Assembly (NCBI GenBank): GCA_907165135.1
Contig: OU015568.1
Location: 814,501 to 878,500, forward strand
Source: Oikopleura dioica
Lineage: Eukaryota; Chordata; Appendicularia; Copelata; Oikopleuridae
DNA: 64,000 nucleotides
Direction: 5' to 3'
The notes under the pieces: generated by a model
The model's input: the letters and a program-made list of their open reading frames with translations, nothing else
The model's database searches: none
What the model was told of the DNA's origin: nothing
Translations under genes and position numbers: made by a program
Part shown: positions 54,086 through 64,000 of the stretch, in pieces
How positions within the stretch are numbered: position 1 is the stretch's first letter
Layout: each line of letters opens with the position of its first letter

Positions 54086-57000
54086 ATGGCTGAACAAACT
54101 TTGCCAACAGGAAAAACTTTTACTTTATCAACAACATTAGGTATTTATTTATTGAAGTATCTTAAAAATTTCACGAAGATCCTGGACTTTTTGCATCATT
54201 TTATTGCTAAAGAAAATTTATGCTTTCCAATTCACATGACAACTCCTTATAACGCCCCTTATCACCCTTAAATCTCAAAATCTAATCAACCAGGTCATCT
54301 AAAATCGACCCATTTACATCAGAAAAATATCTTTCTTGAACTTTTTCAAAGGAACGAACTATAAAATACCTCTAAAATGCAAATTACGCATTTATCCAAA
54401 ACAATAAACGATAATTGGCATATCTGGAGCTCCAATTTATTCTATCTGTATGAACTTTTCCACATCATGGATTTTTAGATCAGAACCCCTTTTATGGTCC
54501 TATTTTGCCGTCAACAAAGCCACTTCAGAAAGACTCATTGCCATTTACGAAGGATATTGTTTATGATCCCGTCATAGGTAAGTTCATTATTTATATAACA
54601 ATTCTACTCATTGTTTTCAAGGTTAAAAACCTCATCTTTAACTTCAGGTCGTCAAATCTTTGTCCAGCAAACTCCATGGGGACCGATTGCTACTGTACCC
54701 ACTGTATTGCCCGCCCAGGTCGTCAACGTTACAGGTCCCGGTTGACACAACTGTACTTATGAGCAGTTACTGTATTGAATCGAAAATTTGATAAAGCTGA
54801 GTTCTGAACTCAAGGCAAACATAAACTTGTCAACCGGGCGCAAAAGGTAAATATCAGGCATTTGCTAGTTAAACAGGAAAACAATGATAAGATGCGTACA
54901 ACGCCACTGTAAAAAAGCTGATCAATCACGTACCCACTTCCTCGGCGATTCTGCGAGATACCAAAGTTCTTGCGAGGAGACAGAAAGATGGACTCTATTA
55001 TCCTGCTACGGTGGCTGATTATCAAGAAGGAAAAGGGCTCAAAATGAACAAAGTGATAAGCAGAAACGCGCCCTAGGGCAGTACGGCGAGTTGGTTAGGT
55101 TGATAAAGCGTTAGGATTTGTACCCAGACGCTGAGGGATCGAGTCCCGAATTACCCATTTTTTTGGTTTGGTTCGTTCTATTTTATGCGGGGTAGATAAG
55201 ACAATTGATAAGAAGCAATATAAAGAATGCTCCATGCATCTCGAAACAAATATATTCTAGTAAAATGATTTCTTTATCAATTGAACCAGAATGATTTGTA
55301 TCCTCCAGTGTTTTAAAATTTATTGATAAAATGAAACAGTGATTGCTTTAATCTACGAATTGCACAAATCCGAAACCGTTGGTTATGATTTTCTGAAAAC
55401 TGATAATAAATGTTAAACTGTTAAAAACTGAAATCTGAGATTTCAAATCTCACCCTCCAAAATAATGGCCAGTACGGGGATCGAACCCGCGACATTCGCG
55501 TTATTAGCACGACGCTCTAACCAACTGAGCTAACCGGCCTCTGCCCCGGGCGTGCGCCCTAGAATTCATCAATTGAGCCTTCCTAAGGCAACATTTTCAT
55601 CGTCGAGTTCGACAAAAGTACGTTCCCTCGCTCAGGATGCAAGAAACAGCTTCTTTTGACATGATCGCCATGGGCGATGCAATGCGCCATTCAGTCGGAG
55701 AAGGTGATTTCTGCTTGGCTCCGATTGAAGAGGGTCCTTCTGCGTACGTCGTTGGGAAGATTCAGTACGCAGATGAAATTGATGAGAACAAATTCCGAGT
55801 GCAATTCTTCGATAACAGGATTCGGGATGTTCCGATGGAAGATGTTTGCTGGATTCCTGATGTGTTGTATGACAGAGTTGTTGCAGAACTACGGTCTCCT
55901 AATGTGAGCCTGTCGAATTGTCCCTTATCATGCTTATTGTTTTCTAGGCTCGGGTTCAAACAATCGCCCAAGGAATGAACACCGGCGTCGAGTCGCACGC
56001 CGTCTACCACCCACTCGACATTTTCCTCAACGGAACTCCAAAATACACCCTTCCTGGATCTGGAGTTGTTCTTTCACCGAATGTTATCAGTAGAGTTTGG
56101 AACCCGATGTCGTATCAGGGTGTCAGATACATTCCGACGTATCCGGTTCCTTGGCTTCCGAACTTTTGGCCCCAAGACGTGACTATGTGGCCACAGTGTC
56201 TTCTGCCTTTTAGGAGGACTTTTGCCGCGGTGAATACGAATGAGAGGTAATTTTCGAATTTTTTTGATACTCATTTTTTGATCGTTACTGAATCGCAAAA
56301 GATGATTTTTCATCTTTTCTTCCTAGTAGTTAAAATTACTGTGATTCATTCGGACATCGAGTTTTAAAAATCCGGATTTTAAAGGGTAAATTTTAATTCT
56401 GGTTTTTAGACTTCCTGGCCTAAACATGTCCGTAAACGAACTAGATCAAAAAGTCAATTCAACTCTTGAAGGGAGCAAAACTGTAATGGAAAAAACTTCG
56501 GGCAGCTATCTCGACCGGATCAACTCTTTCCTAGAGGAAACAGAAAATGATGTCCTCAAAGATATTTTGGCGGACAAAAACGAGGGCGAATACGAAGTCG
56601 ACGTGGATTTCAGCGCGCTCCCAAGCAAAGAAACATGCGATGTCGGCGAAAATACCGTATGTTTTCCCAAATAAACTGGTTCTCAGATTCCCTTTAGATC
56701 GTCTCGCTGAGGAACAGAATGTGCAAGAAACGCTGGAGAGCAAGAAAGCAGCCTGAGGAAAGAAAACCTTGGGTCAAATACTTCAGAACTCCGGATGAGG
56801 TACTTTCTTGCTCGAATTTTCGGCTATCAATGATTTCTTTTGAAGGAAATTCCGAGAAGCGTTTTCAACGACGGAACGTACAAAGAAAAAGAACGACCAT
56901 ATGGCTACTCTGATGATGATTACACACTTTGGCGACTTCGACAAAAAGTACAACACTCATAACTTCTTTTTCCTTTATGAAAAATTAAGCAAATAAGCAC

Positions 57001-57189
57001 CCTGGAAAACTTGCATAAACAAAAAGCCGATTTCATTGCGAAAGAAACTGCTATGGTCCAGAGTGGCGAACAGACCTTGCTGAATAAGATTGAAAAATCG
57101 AGACAAAGAGTAAGAAAAACTTGACGATTCCTATTACTTTAATACCATACTTTCAGGTCGACAAGGCAAAAGGCACTTATGTCGCCTAA
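54086..57189 (+). CDS. DUF4537 protein (C11orf16-like)
   Basis: About eleven exons from MAEQTLPTGKTF to KAKGTYVA. Seen: KVLARRQKDGLYYPATVADY, FIVEFDKSTFPRSG, then FDMIAMGDAMRHSVGEGDFC, LAPIEEGPSAYVVGKIQYAD and DVCWIPDVLYDRVV, which match the DUF4537 region of vertebrate C11orf16 and VWA3B as I remember it; the C-terminal half has a Trp/Pro-rich part (VPWLPNFWPQDVTMWPQC) and charged coiled coils. Function unknown; family members are linked to cilia and sperm, an inference only. The join between FIVEFD and FDMIAMGD needs a frame change near 55620-55640 that I could not explain by splicing. Introns 41-47 nt dominate; one (about 55075-55580) carries a tRNA-Ile and a tRNA-like fragment. Confidence 0.7.
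55078..55160 (+). other. tRNA-like relic
   Basis: Has an A-box-like GGCGAGTTGGTTAGG, a B-box-like GGGATCGAGTCCC and roughly complementary ends (GGGCAGT and ATTACCC), followed by a T-run, but no proper anticodon arm. Probably a decayed tRNA or tRNA-derived element in the DUF4537 gene intron. Confidence 0.4.
55466..55539 (-). tRNA. tRNA-Ile (anticodon AAT), second copy
   Basis: Same 74-nt sequence as 52308-52381, also antisense within an intron of a plus-strand gene. The 3.1 kb between the copies and shared flank (CTCTGCCC) suggest duplication. Confidence 0.95.
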
Positions 57190-57271
57190 AAATCGTTTCC
57201 CAGAAAATAAACCGTTGCTTGAATTACAGTTCTGTAAATAAATTGCTCAAAAATTCAAAGTTGTTTAAAAT

Positions 57272-58730
57272 TTATGCCTCTATATTTTCTTTATTTCTAT
57301 TATGTTCTTCAGCACATTGCAGAAAATAATCATATTTTTGGAATAAATAGATTCCCACTCTTGATCCTCCATGGTTGATCATTCGACAGTGGATGAACCG
57401 CCATAGTTTCAGGCCATCACTGCAGAGCTTGTCGATCGCGTATTTCATAGAGTTCTTGTCGCAGGAGAGGAAGACGCCCCATTTTCTTGTGACGCGGGAG
57501 AGTTCTTTCAGGCTTTTGAAGTACAGTTCTCTAAAAAAATATGAAGCTCAATGGAGGATGGCTTTTATATGCCTGTGGGTATCTGTTTATTATATCAACC
57601 GTGACAAATAGTGAATTACAAAAACTTCAAGTTCATGTTGATTCATTTAAAAATAGGTTAATTCTGAATCCACTTTTTCGAGGTCTTGCTTCATTTTAAA
57701 ATGGGGATGAAATAAACTCCGGCAGCATTAAAAAGGCGATGGAAATCACTGATGCAAAAAAGCTCGAACCAAAAATGTTCCGCCTGAATTCTCACCTCAT
57801 ATTCGTGCCAAGCATGACTTCCTTAATCCTCTTTCCAAAGGGCAAATCCGTCACAACCGAATCGATCGAATTATCCCTGAAAGGCAGATCTGTCGCGTCC
57901 ATCATTCCAAAATTCAAATTCAACCGCTTCAAATTCAGCTTTTCTATCAGCTTGTCCAAATGGTCCTTGTTCAGCTCACATTTTCGCACTGCCGGGGCGA
58001 ATAAATCGGTTCCGATGAAGAATGCTCGGTCTTGGCAGCTGACAGCTCCTTCGATTGAAAGAGAACCAGATCCGGCCATCGGATCGAGGACGATGTCGCC
58101 AAGGGAGATTTGCGCTTCTCTCAGCATTCCATGGCAAATTGTCGGCTGAATTTTGAATAAAGAAATCAATGAAGAAAACCACTAACCCGGAGTGTCGTGA
58201 TTCCAAAATGAACGACATTCCTTCTGTGCAAACTTTCGTTCGTCAGCAACAAGTAGACCTGGATACTTTTACCCATCATAAACAGCATCAAGTGGCAGTT
58301 GAATTCGGTCAAGTTGAATTGCCACTTTGCCTTGTCGAAAACATGCCCACCAAAAATATTCGCACAGAGGCAACTCGTGATGCATTGTTTCTTCCCAACA
58401 CGGTTTGCAGAGCATCGAAATCTTTAGACAAAGAATGAACGAAAAGGAAATCTTTCTCCGTCCTTACCTGATATCTTCATTCTTTAAATTATTCATGCCG
58501 ACCTCTCTTTCCAGCGAAAAAGTGGCAGAAGCAAAGTCCGGACTCGACTTTTCAACCATGAAATCGCCATTTTCATCGACTTCCTTGAAAATCGCCTTTT
58601 TCGCTGAAGATTTTGACGATTTCTTGTGCTTAGAGCTTCGTTGTCGAACGTAAGGCTGGTTCTGCATCCAGATTTTTTCCACATAACTCCAGTTTATCTT
58701 TTTCGCAAGCTCTCCCAAAGCAACTCGCAT
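57272..58730 (-). CDS. THUMPD3: THUMPD3-like tRNA guanine-N2 methyltransferase
   Basis: Exons about 58730-58468, 58427-58188, about 58150-57794 and about 57535-57272. Seen: ELAKKINWSYVEKIWM and a Lys/Ser-rich spacer, THUMP-type FRCSANRVGKKQC and KAKWQFNLTEFNCHLMLFM, LTNESLHRRNVVHFGITTLR, then a Rossmann methyltransferase with DIVLDPMAGSGSLSIEGA (SAM site) and SVVTDLPFGKR (catalytic DLPFG motif), ending with a GGSRVGIYLF strand. Known: THUMPD3 with TRMT112 makes m2G at tRNA positions 6 and 7. Usual PMCGTG is PMAGSG here. The first half of the N-terminal THUMP region was not found upstream, so the protein is short or exons are missing. Convergent with the DUF4537 gene, about 80 bp apart. Confidence 0.8.
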
Positions 58731-58794
58731 TTTTTCTATAAAAAAACGTTTCCGTAAGAAAAATTCCTTTCATAATATATTTTCCTGGGCTTGT

Positions 58795-58935
58795 CAACCT
58801 GTGCAGATACTTGAGTCAGGGTCCTGAATAAACTTTTATAAAAAGCCGCAAAAAGGCTCTCCAAAAAAAAAGAAGCCGCGAAGCGACTTGCTGAGAAATA
58901 ACGAGGCTTATTCAGGCTCATTCAGGTTCCTTACT
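58795..58935. mobile_element. MITE family B copy, 5' flank of THUMPD3
   Basis: ACCTGTGCAGATACTTGAGT with AGGGTCCTGA at the left, GCCGC/GAAGCGAC hairpins inside, and GCTCATTCAGGTTCC at the right. More diverged than the 17653 copy. Lies between THUMPD3 and the next small gene. Confidence 0.6.
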
Positions 58936-58941
58936 CACTTT

Positions 58942-59147
58942 TCATCTATCTTCTTTCTTCTCAATCTTTGGCTTGCGCTTCGAAGGTTTTCTTTCGTCTA
59001 AAAACGCTATTTTTTGTTTTAAAAATTTTGCTTACCTTTCTTAATCGTCTCTTCTAAGTCTTTATTAAATTCTAGCAACGTCTTCATTCTTCCAGTTCGT
59101 TTCAGATATTTCTTGACCCATTTCAACTTACACTTGACTCTGCCCAT
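58942..59147 (-). CDS. Small Lys/Arg-rich protein, 55 aa
   Basis: Exons 59147-59036 and 58997-58942 join in phase 1 across a 38-nt GT-AG intron. Seen: MGRVKCKLKWVKKYLKRTGR, then LLEFNKDLEETIKK and a basic end KRKPKIEKKEDR. Strongly basic and helical, in the style of a nucleolar or ribosome-associated protein, but no family recognised. Might instead be a 5' exon pair of a longer transcript reaching THUMPD3, though a stop codon ends the frame first. Confidence 0.5.
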
Positions 59148-59834
59148 TCTATATAAAACACAATCTTATCACGATGAAAAAATGATAAAACACGTAACGA
59201 CCCTTTCGAAAGTCATCCGACTAAGAGATCCGACGACATACTAGTCAAATTTTTGATGCTGAAAAAGTTTGACCTGCACTAAGAAAATGACAAAAAAACA
59301 TTAAACAAACTTTTGTATTTGTGTGGCAAATAATTTTTATTTGATGAATTGAGTAAGACAACAGTCAAAAGTGAATTTACAGTTTGATTTCAGGTTTTCT
59401 TAAAATCCCTTGAACTTATTCGGTGAACTTCTTTTCTATCATTTTCATGTGCCATCATGAGGAATTCTATTGAAATCGAGACGCTCAAAGGTCGATTCTT
59501 CAGCGTCTGCGGCCTCCGACGGAAAACATTTGGTCGGCGTTTGGAGGAGCCTAGAATGAAATCGTAAGTCGAGAAAGTGGGTGCTTCTTAGGAAGAAATG
59601 CTTCTGGGAAAGCTATTTGCCGGCTTATTTCAAAGCTAAGAATATAAATTGCGACAACTCAAAGCAATTGCGACATTTCAAATGCGTTACCGTTTACATA
59701 AATGCGTGTTTATTCTGAAAATATGAAGATAATAAACTTATAAAAAAGCGAATCAATTATCATGGACAAAATTAACGCATCCCTTTGAAAAGGCATTGCC
59801 ATAAATTCAAAAGCCGGTTCTATAAAAAAACCAT
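59148..59834. other. Spacer downstream of UPF2
   Basis: Between the stop of UPF2 and the small Lys-rich gene. A plus-strand frame 59457-59567 (36 aa, MRNSIEIETLKGRFFS then Arg-rich) ends exactly at a GTAAGT donor-like site; it could be a first exon but nothing downstream joins to it. Confidence 0.4.
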
Positions 59835-62800
59835 TCATCCTGTCAAATTGACCGACTTGTCAATCATCGAGTCTATTTTTACCTTCGGATGTTGGTACTT
59901 CTTTGCTCTTTCGTGGTTCCTATTTTCTGAAGGAATTTTATTCAGCCCGATCGCCTCTGCCGTGTCTTCCTCGATCGCCAAGTTCTCCGCGAGCGAAAGA
60001 GTCAAGTTCTTCATCTCTTCTTGTTTCTTTGTCCTTTCTCGTTCTGCTGCTTCAAGTCCTTGAGCAAGTCGTGAGTCTTGGTCGACATGGAGAGCTTTGA
60101 CGTCGGTTTTGTTGCCCTTTCTTGTGACCAAGGCGAAGACGACTTTTCCGTCTTCTTTTGTGTCAGGGTCGATGGCCTTTTTCGCATTCATTGGGACATT
60201 CAGATCGGTGGCTTTTGCGGAACCCATTCCCTCGTCTGCTTTCATCATGTTTTCGAATTCCTTCACGAAATCGTCGTCTTCTTGGCATTCCTCGTATTTG
60301 TTCCCCTAGAATGAAAAGTAAAGCTTTCTTTCATTCCAATAAATCGTACCTTAGGGACTGTTATTTCATTTTCCGCTTCGGTCTGCGTGTCTGTATCGGT
60401 CACAGACTCGGAGAGCTGCTCGTCTTGTGAGTCTTCATCTCCTTCTGCTATCATTCCTAAGCCAGCATTTCCTTGATCATCATTCTTAAAAACTATGTCA
60501 GACATCTTGATTTACGTCGACTCACTAACCTGGTATCCCATTTGCTCTAGTTTCTCCATCGCTTCGGTTTCAATCTTCTCAATAGCCGCGCCTACCTCAT
60601 CGAGTGTCTGAGGAATTTTTAGCTTGGGTCTCAGCGACTCGACGCAATCTTGAATGATGTGGTCCATTCCCAGGGGGAACGCTTGGTTGTGGATCGCGTA
60701 CAGCTCTTTCTTGATAAGCCAGTAGCGGAGCAAGTACTTTTTTGATGATCAAAAAACTGAAAACAGCAACCAAATGCGGGTCTTTTTTCTGATCATTTCC
60801 TGAAGATAAATGTCCAATTTCTTCTTTGCCGAGCCTTTGTCAAAGAAACAACCACATGTTTCCAGCATTACTGTAGCTAGCCGAAGTCTGATGAGATTTT
60901 CTGGAGGGTCAAGTGGCGATACCATCGTCAGTGGATCGGGTGCTACGCCAAGGGTAATGAAGGAGTAAAGGGTTGTGAAGATGACATTTGAATCAACCAT
61001 TTTGTAGTTGTACAGCTCGCCCAAGTATTTCACCTAAAACTCTTTAATAGAGCGATTCTTTTGGCAGAACTTTTTGTTAACCTGAATCAACCTTCTTTGG
61101 TTAAATCTTGGATCGGGAAACTCCATCGTAGCCTTGATATCTTCAAGTATATTGTCAACGACTTCGATCGCTTCCTCCTCGTGATAGCTCGACAATCCAG
61201 CGAGAACACTCGCAGCACAGTGAACGACTGAGAATTTAATATTGTATCCTTTCGATAAGACGCCAACGATAAATTCACGCATCTCAGGGTCTTTCCAGTT
61301 CATTTTTCGGAACTGCTTCAGAACGAAATCAACGTTTCTTTTGGACAAATGATCGTACAGTAGTCGGCAGCAGTATTCCTCGATTGCTGGTCGTTTTACG
61401 ACTTCTCTCGTGCCTTCTACAGGCGGATTGCAGCAGTAGATCGCGTTGTCTAACTGCGCAAGAAGCCGCTGATCCAAGTTCTTCGAATTTTTCTTCCTTT
61501 TCAACTGCTCAAGAAGCAGTTTCGTCTTCTGATGTGAATCTGGTGATCGGAAAAGATATCTGCCAGCTGATTCTAGCAAGCCGCAGATCATTTCTATCGC
61601 GACAATTGAGAAATCAATGACGAGAATTTTCAGACAAGTAGTGGCTTCTGAACGAGAAATGAGACCGAACTTGGTAGCTTCGCCGATGTAGCGGGCGTTT
61701 TTGATTTTAACATCGAAGTGAACCTGGTCTTTCTTTCGAAGATGGTATCGGAAGTCCTGAGAATGTTCAGGAATTAGTTAACTAGAGCTATCCAGTCGGA
61801 TCCGATCTTCGTTTCGGGCGACTTTGTTGAACCTAGGTCGGACAACCGCTGCTCAGATAGAAATAATTCTTTTGAACTAAGAACTTTCTAAAAACGCAAC
61901 TAATAAATTCCAGCATGCTGGATGCATGAGAATCCGCTTTGATAAGCTTATCATGACGAATTTAAAACGCAAATAAGATTCTCATGATAGCAAGAACAAT
62001 TATCTCTTGTCTGTGAGAAGTCGAAAACAACCAGTCTTTTTCTATATAAACCGAAATTCTTTCTTATTTCGACCATTTTCGAAGAGATACAAAAGTAAAA
62101 AGATTAGAGATCGAAAAAAGATTGGTGTCCTTGGAATTGAGAAAAAGAATTAATTCGAATTCAGGACTCACTCTTTTTCTGATCTTTTCTATCACAACCG
62201 ACGTTTTAATGGAACATTTCCTTGAGCAGATAAGAGGCCAAATCATCCGGTACTTTTGGCGCACATTCGCCCAGCGATGCGGCAAGTCGGGTGAAGAAAG
62301 GGAGCAGATCGACTCTTCGGCGATCTACTTTCCAGATTTCTCGTGGAAGGCGCTTTCGATTAGCGGGGGTGTTGAGGTTTAGGAGGAATTCTTGAGCCGC
62401 CGAATCGACCAGTTCTCGGTTGTAGATTGTCATCAGGGATTTCATGTAAGCGTCGAATTCTTCTTTTGCTTTTTGGGCTATTTTTACCAGGATCATTCTG
62501 GGCAATTTTTGGTCGAACCAAAATAGAATTTTCAAGAGAATTTCGATGGTAATTTATTTTTATTTGCGTTCAATTTGGACGATATTTTTCGAAAAATTCT
62601 AAGGTAGCTTTTGGGTCGATTCAAAAATTGATTTGAGACCCGAAAAAAGGGCATAAAAAGCCCGACCTGAAAGTTCCTTCGGATCAATTTCTTCCTTATC
62701 ATCCTCCAAATGATCGTCATCTCCAAAATCATCATCGCCGTACAGTTCCGACAGGCCTGCTGCAATTTCCTCTTGAATGTCCTGATCTGCCTTTCGCTTT

Positions 62801-64000
62801 CCTTTATCCTTGACGCCCGTTTTCTTCGGAATATGTTTCCCTCCTCTTTCTTTCTCGGAGTCTTTCCAGGCGTTCATTGGGACGAGGCTTTTCAGGTCCG
62901 GCAAAGAAGTGTAGAAAAGTCGTTGATCTTCATCTTCCCAGCAGTCGTCCATTTCGCAGTTTTCAATTCCCCGCTCTGGGTGATAAATATCGATGCTCAT
63001 TTCTTTGTCCTCCGGGGAGTCTTCCGGCATATGAACAATCTCCAAGTCTAAGAGCTCTCCAAACGACTTGGCAAAGTCCGTCAGTTCTCTGACTTTTGAT
63101 TGCTGATCGAGAAGGGCGGAGCGACGTTCTTCGTGAATTTCACCGCGCTGCTGGTAAATATGACGGTTCGTTTTCTCCATTTTCTTGAGCTTGTCAAATT
63201 GCGATTTGAGGCAGACATTGAGCTTCTCGAAGTAGTCAGTGAAGAGGGCGATGAAATGGTTCATCTTCTTTGGTTCGAAAACGGAAAGGACTGAAAATGA
63301 GAATAAAAGGGGGATTTCGACAGTTGCATTTGCAGAAAAAGAGCCGCGCTTTGCATAAAAGTATCAGAAAGAAAGAAAAGGGCTTACCTGGAAGATCTTG
63401 GTTTTGCTTTTTGCAAAGTTCCCTGATATTTGGCGGCACAATTCCGGCCACATCTTCTCCAATCGACTTCAACAGCGAAAGCACAACATTGATATGTTCA
63501 AACTTCTCCTTGTCCGACTCAATCAGCGCTTTGATCTCATGATGGAGGATTCCCAACCCTTGTTTGTCCATAAAAACGCCGAGGACAGTCAACTCGCAAA
63601 TAATCTTTAAATCGTTTTTGTGCTTTGCTGGTTCGTCGGCGATTTTGGACAGAGTAAACTTTTTCTTGAACGAAGAAAACAGCGCTTCCATAAAATCCTC
63701 GTATCGTTGGTGAATTTTCTGGCAAAGGCTGACGACAGCATCGATATCGGCTGTTTTGAACTTCGCATCTGCAATCGCCGCCGCTGCTTCGGCGATGTAT
63801 CGCCCGAAATTCAATCCAGCGAATTCCTTCTCAAGCGCTTCTTTTTGATTTTCTTTGATCGCCCCCAATTTCTTCACGAAAGCCGAGTTCTTTTTCACCG
63901 TCGAATCAAGCTTGCCTTTTGGCTTGTTTTTGTCGAAATTGGGATCAGCATTTTCTTCACGAGCAGCTTTTCTGGCATTCAGCCGGTCGGAAATATCAGT
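59835..64000 (-). CDS. UPF2: UPF2, nonsense-mediated decay factor (5' part off window)
   Basis: The C-terminal three quarters of the gene. Seen, N to C: first MIF4G (SAFVKKLGAIKENQKEAL, FAGLNFGRYIAEA, ILHHEIKALI), an acidic linker, second MIF4G (EFLLNLNTPANRKRLPREIW, RRRVDLLPFFTRLAASLGEC), third MIF4G (EYCCRLLYDHLSKRNVDFVL, DPRFNQRRLIQVKYLGELYN, VMLETCGCFFDKGSAKKKLD), an acidic stretch, and the UPF1-binding tail (VFALVTRKGNK, HPKVKIDSMI). Known: UPF2 bridges UPF3 and UPF1 on terminating ribosomes. Introns: 48 nt GT-AG at about 61036-61083; GA-AG at 60737-60799 and 61757-62220. A very short intron near 60505-60530 is unresolved. Confidence 0.92.

Overview
The window is nuclear DNA of a very compact animal genome, most likely the larvacean tunicate Oikopleura dioica or a close relative. 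Reasons: AT-rich sequence with clearly animal genes (UPF2, THUMPD3, NFAT, AGMO, PHACTR, HS3ST-type sulfotransferase); many introns of only about 38-50 nt; genes packed on both strands; and repeated use of GA-AG (also GC-AG and probable GG-AG) introns, a known peculiarity of Oikopleura. The species call is inference. Gene models were spliced by eye using reading phase and remembered family consensus, so untested exons may be missing.

Layout. 1-1551: no gene seen. 1552-5566: three minus-strand genes (CUE/Smr protein; secreted phospholipase A2-like protein with no catalytic His-Asp; a 77-aa secreted protein). 5567-10421: gene-poor, rich in foldback elements. 10422-18013 (+): a long-intron PHACTR-like gene with an eroded RPEL motif and an intact PP1-binding tail. 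18499-18872 (+): a tiny secreted protein. 21886-24678 (+): an NFAT5-like Rel-homology transcription factor. 25483-28749: small membrane proteins and a GCCCA microsatellite. 29121-31172 (+): secreted CUB-EGF protein. 31396-32163 (-): Ly6-like secreted protein, divergent from 32562-35821 (+), a protein with two polysaccharide-lyase-14 domains and EGF modules. 36131-39403: tRNA-Arg and an HS3ST-like sulfotransferase carrying a head-to-head tRNA-Glu pair in an intron. 39663-43222: an unidentified alpha-helical protein, a small unknown gene and a secreted basic peptide. 43972-47236 (-): a receptor-like membrane protein made of repeated Cys modules. 48905-51395 (+): GDP-fucose O-fucosyltransferase-like enzyme. 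51519-53882 (+): alkylglycerol monooxygenase with frame breaks and an intronic tRNA-Ile. 54086-57189 (+): DUF4537 (C11orf16-like) protein with another intronic tRNA-Ile. 57272-58730 (-): THUMPD3. 58942-59147 (-): small Lys-rich protein. 59835-64000 (-): UPF2, running off the end.

Two themes run through the window. First, GA-AG introns: at least eight genes or exon joins need them to keep frame and homology, with a donor close to AG|GAAANG. Second, a load of short inverted-repeat (MITE-like) elements in introns and intergenic DNA, in several families, three of which have multiple copies here. There is no operon or pathway linking all genes; secreted and extracellular-matrix type proteins (PLA2-like, CUB-EGF, Ly6, PL14-EGF, Cys-module receptor, two glycan-modifying enzymes) are strikingly over-represented.
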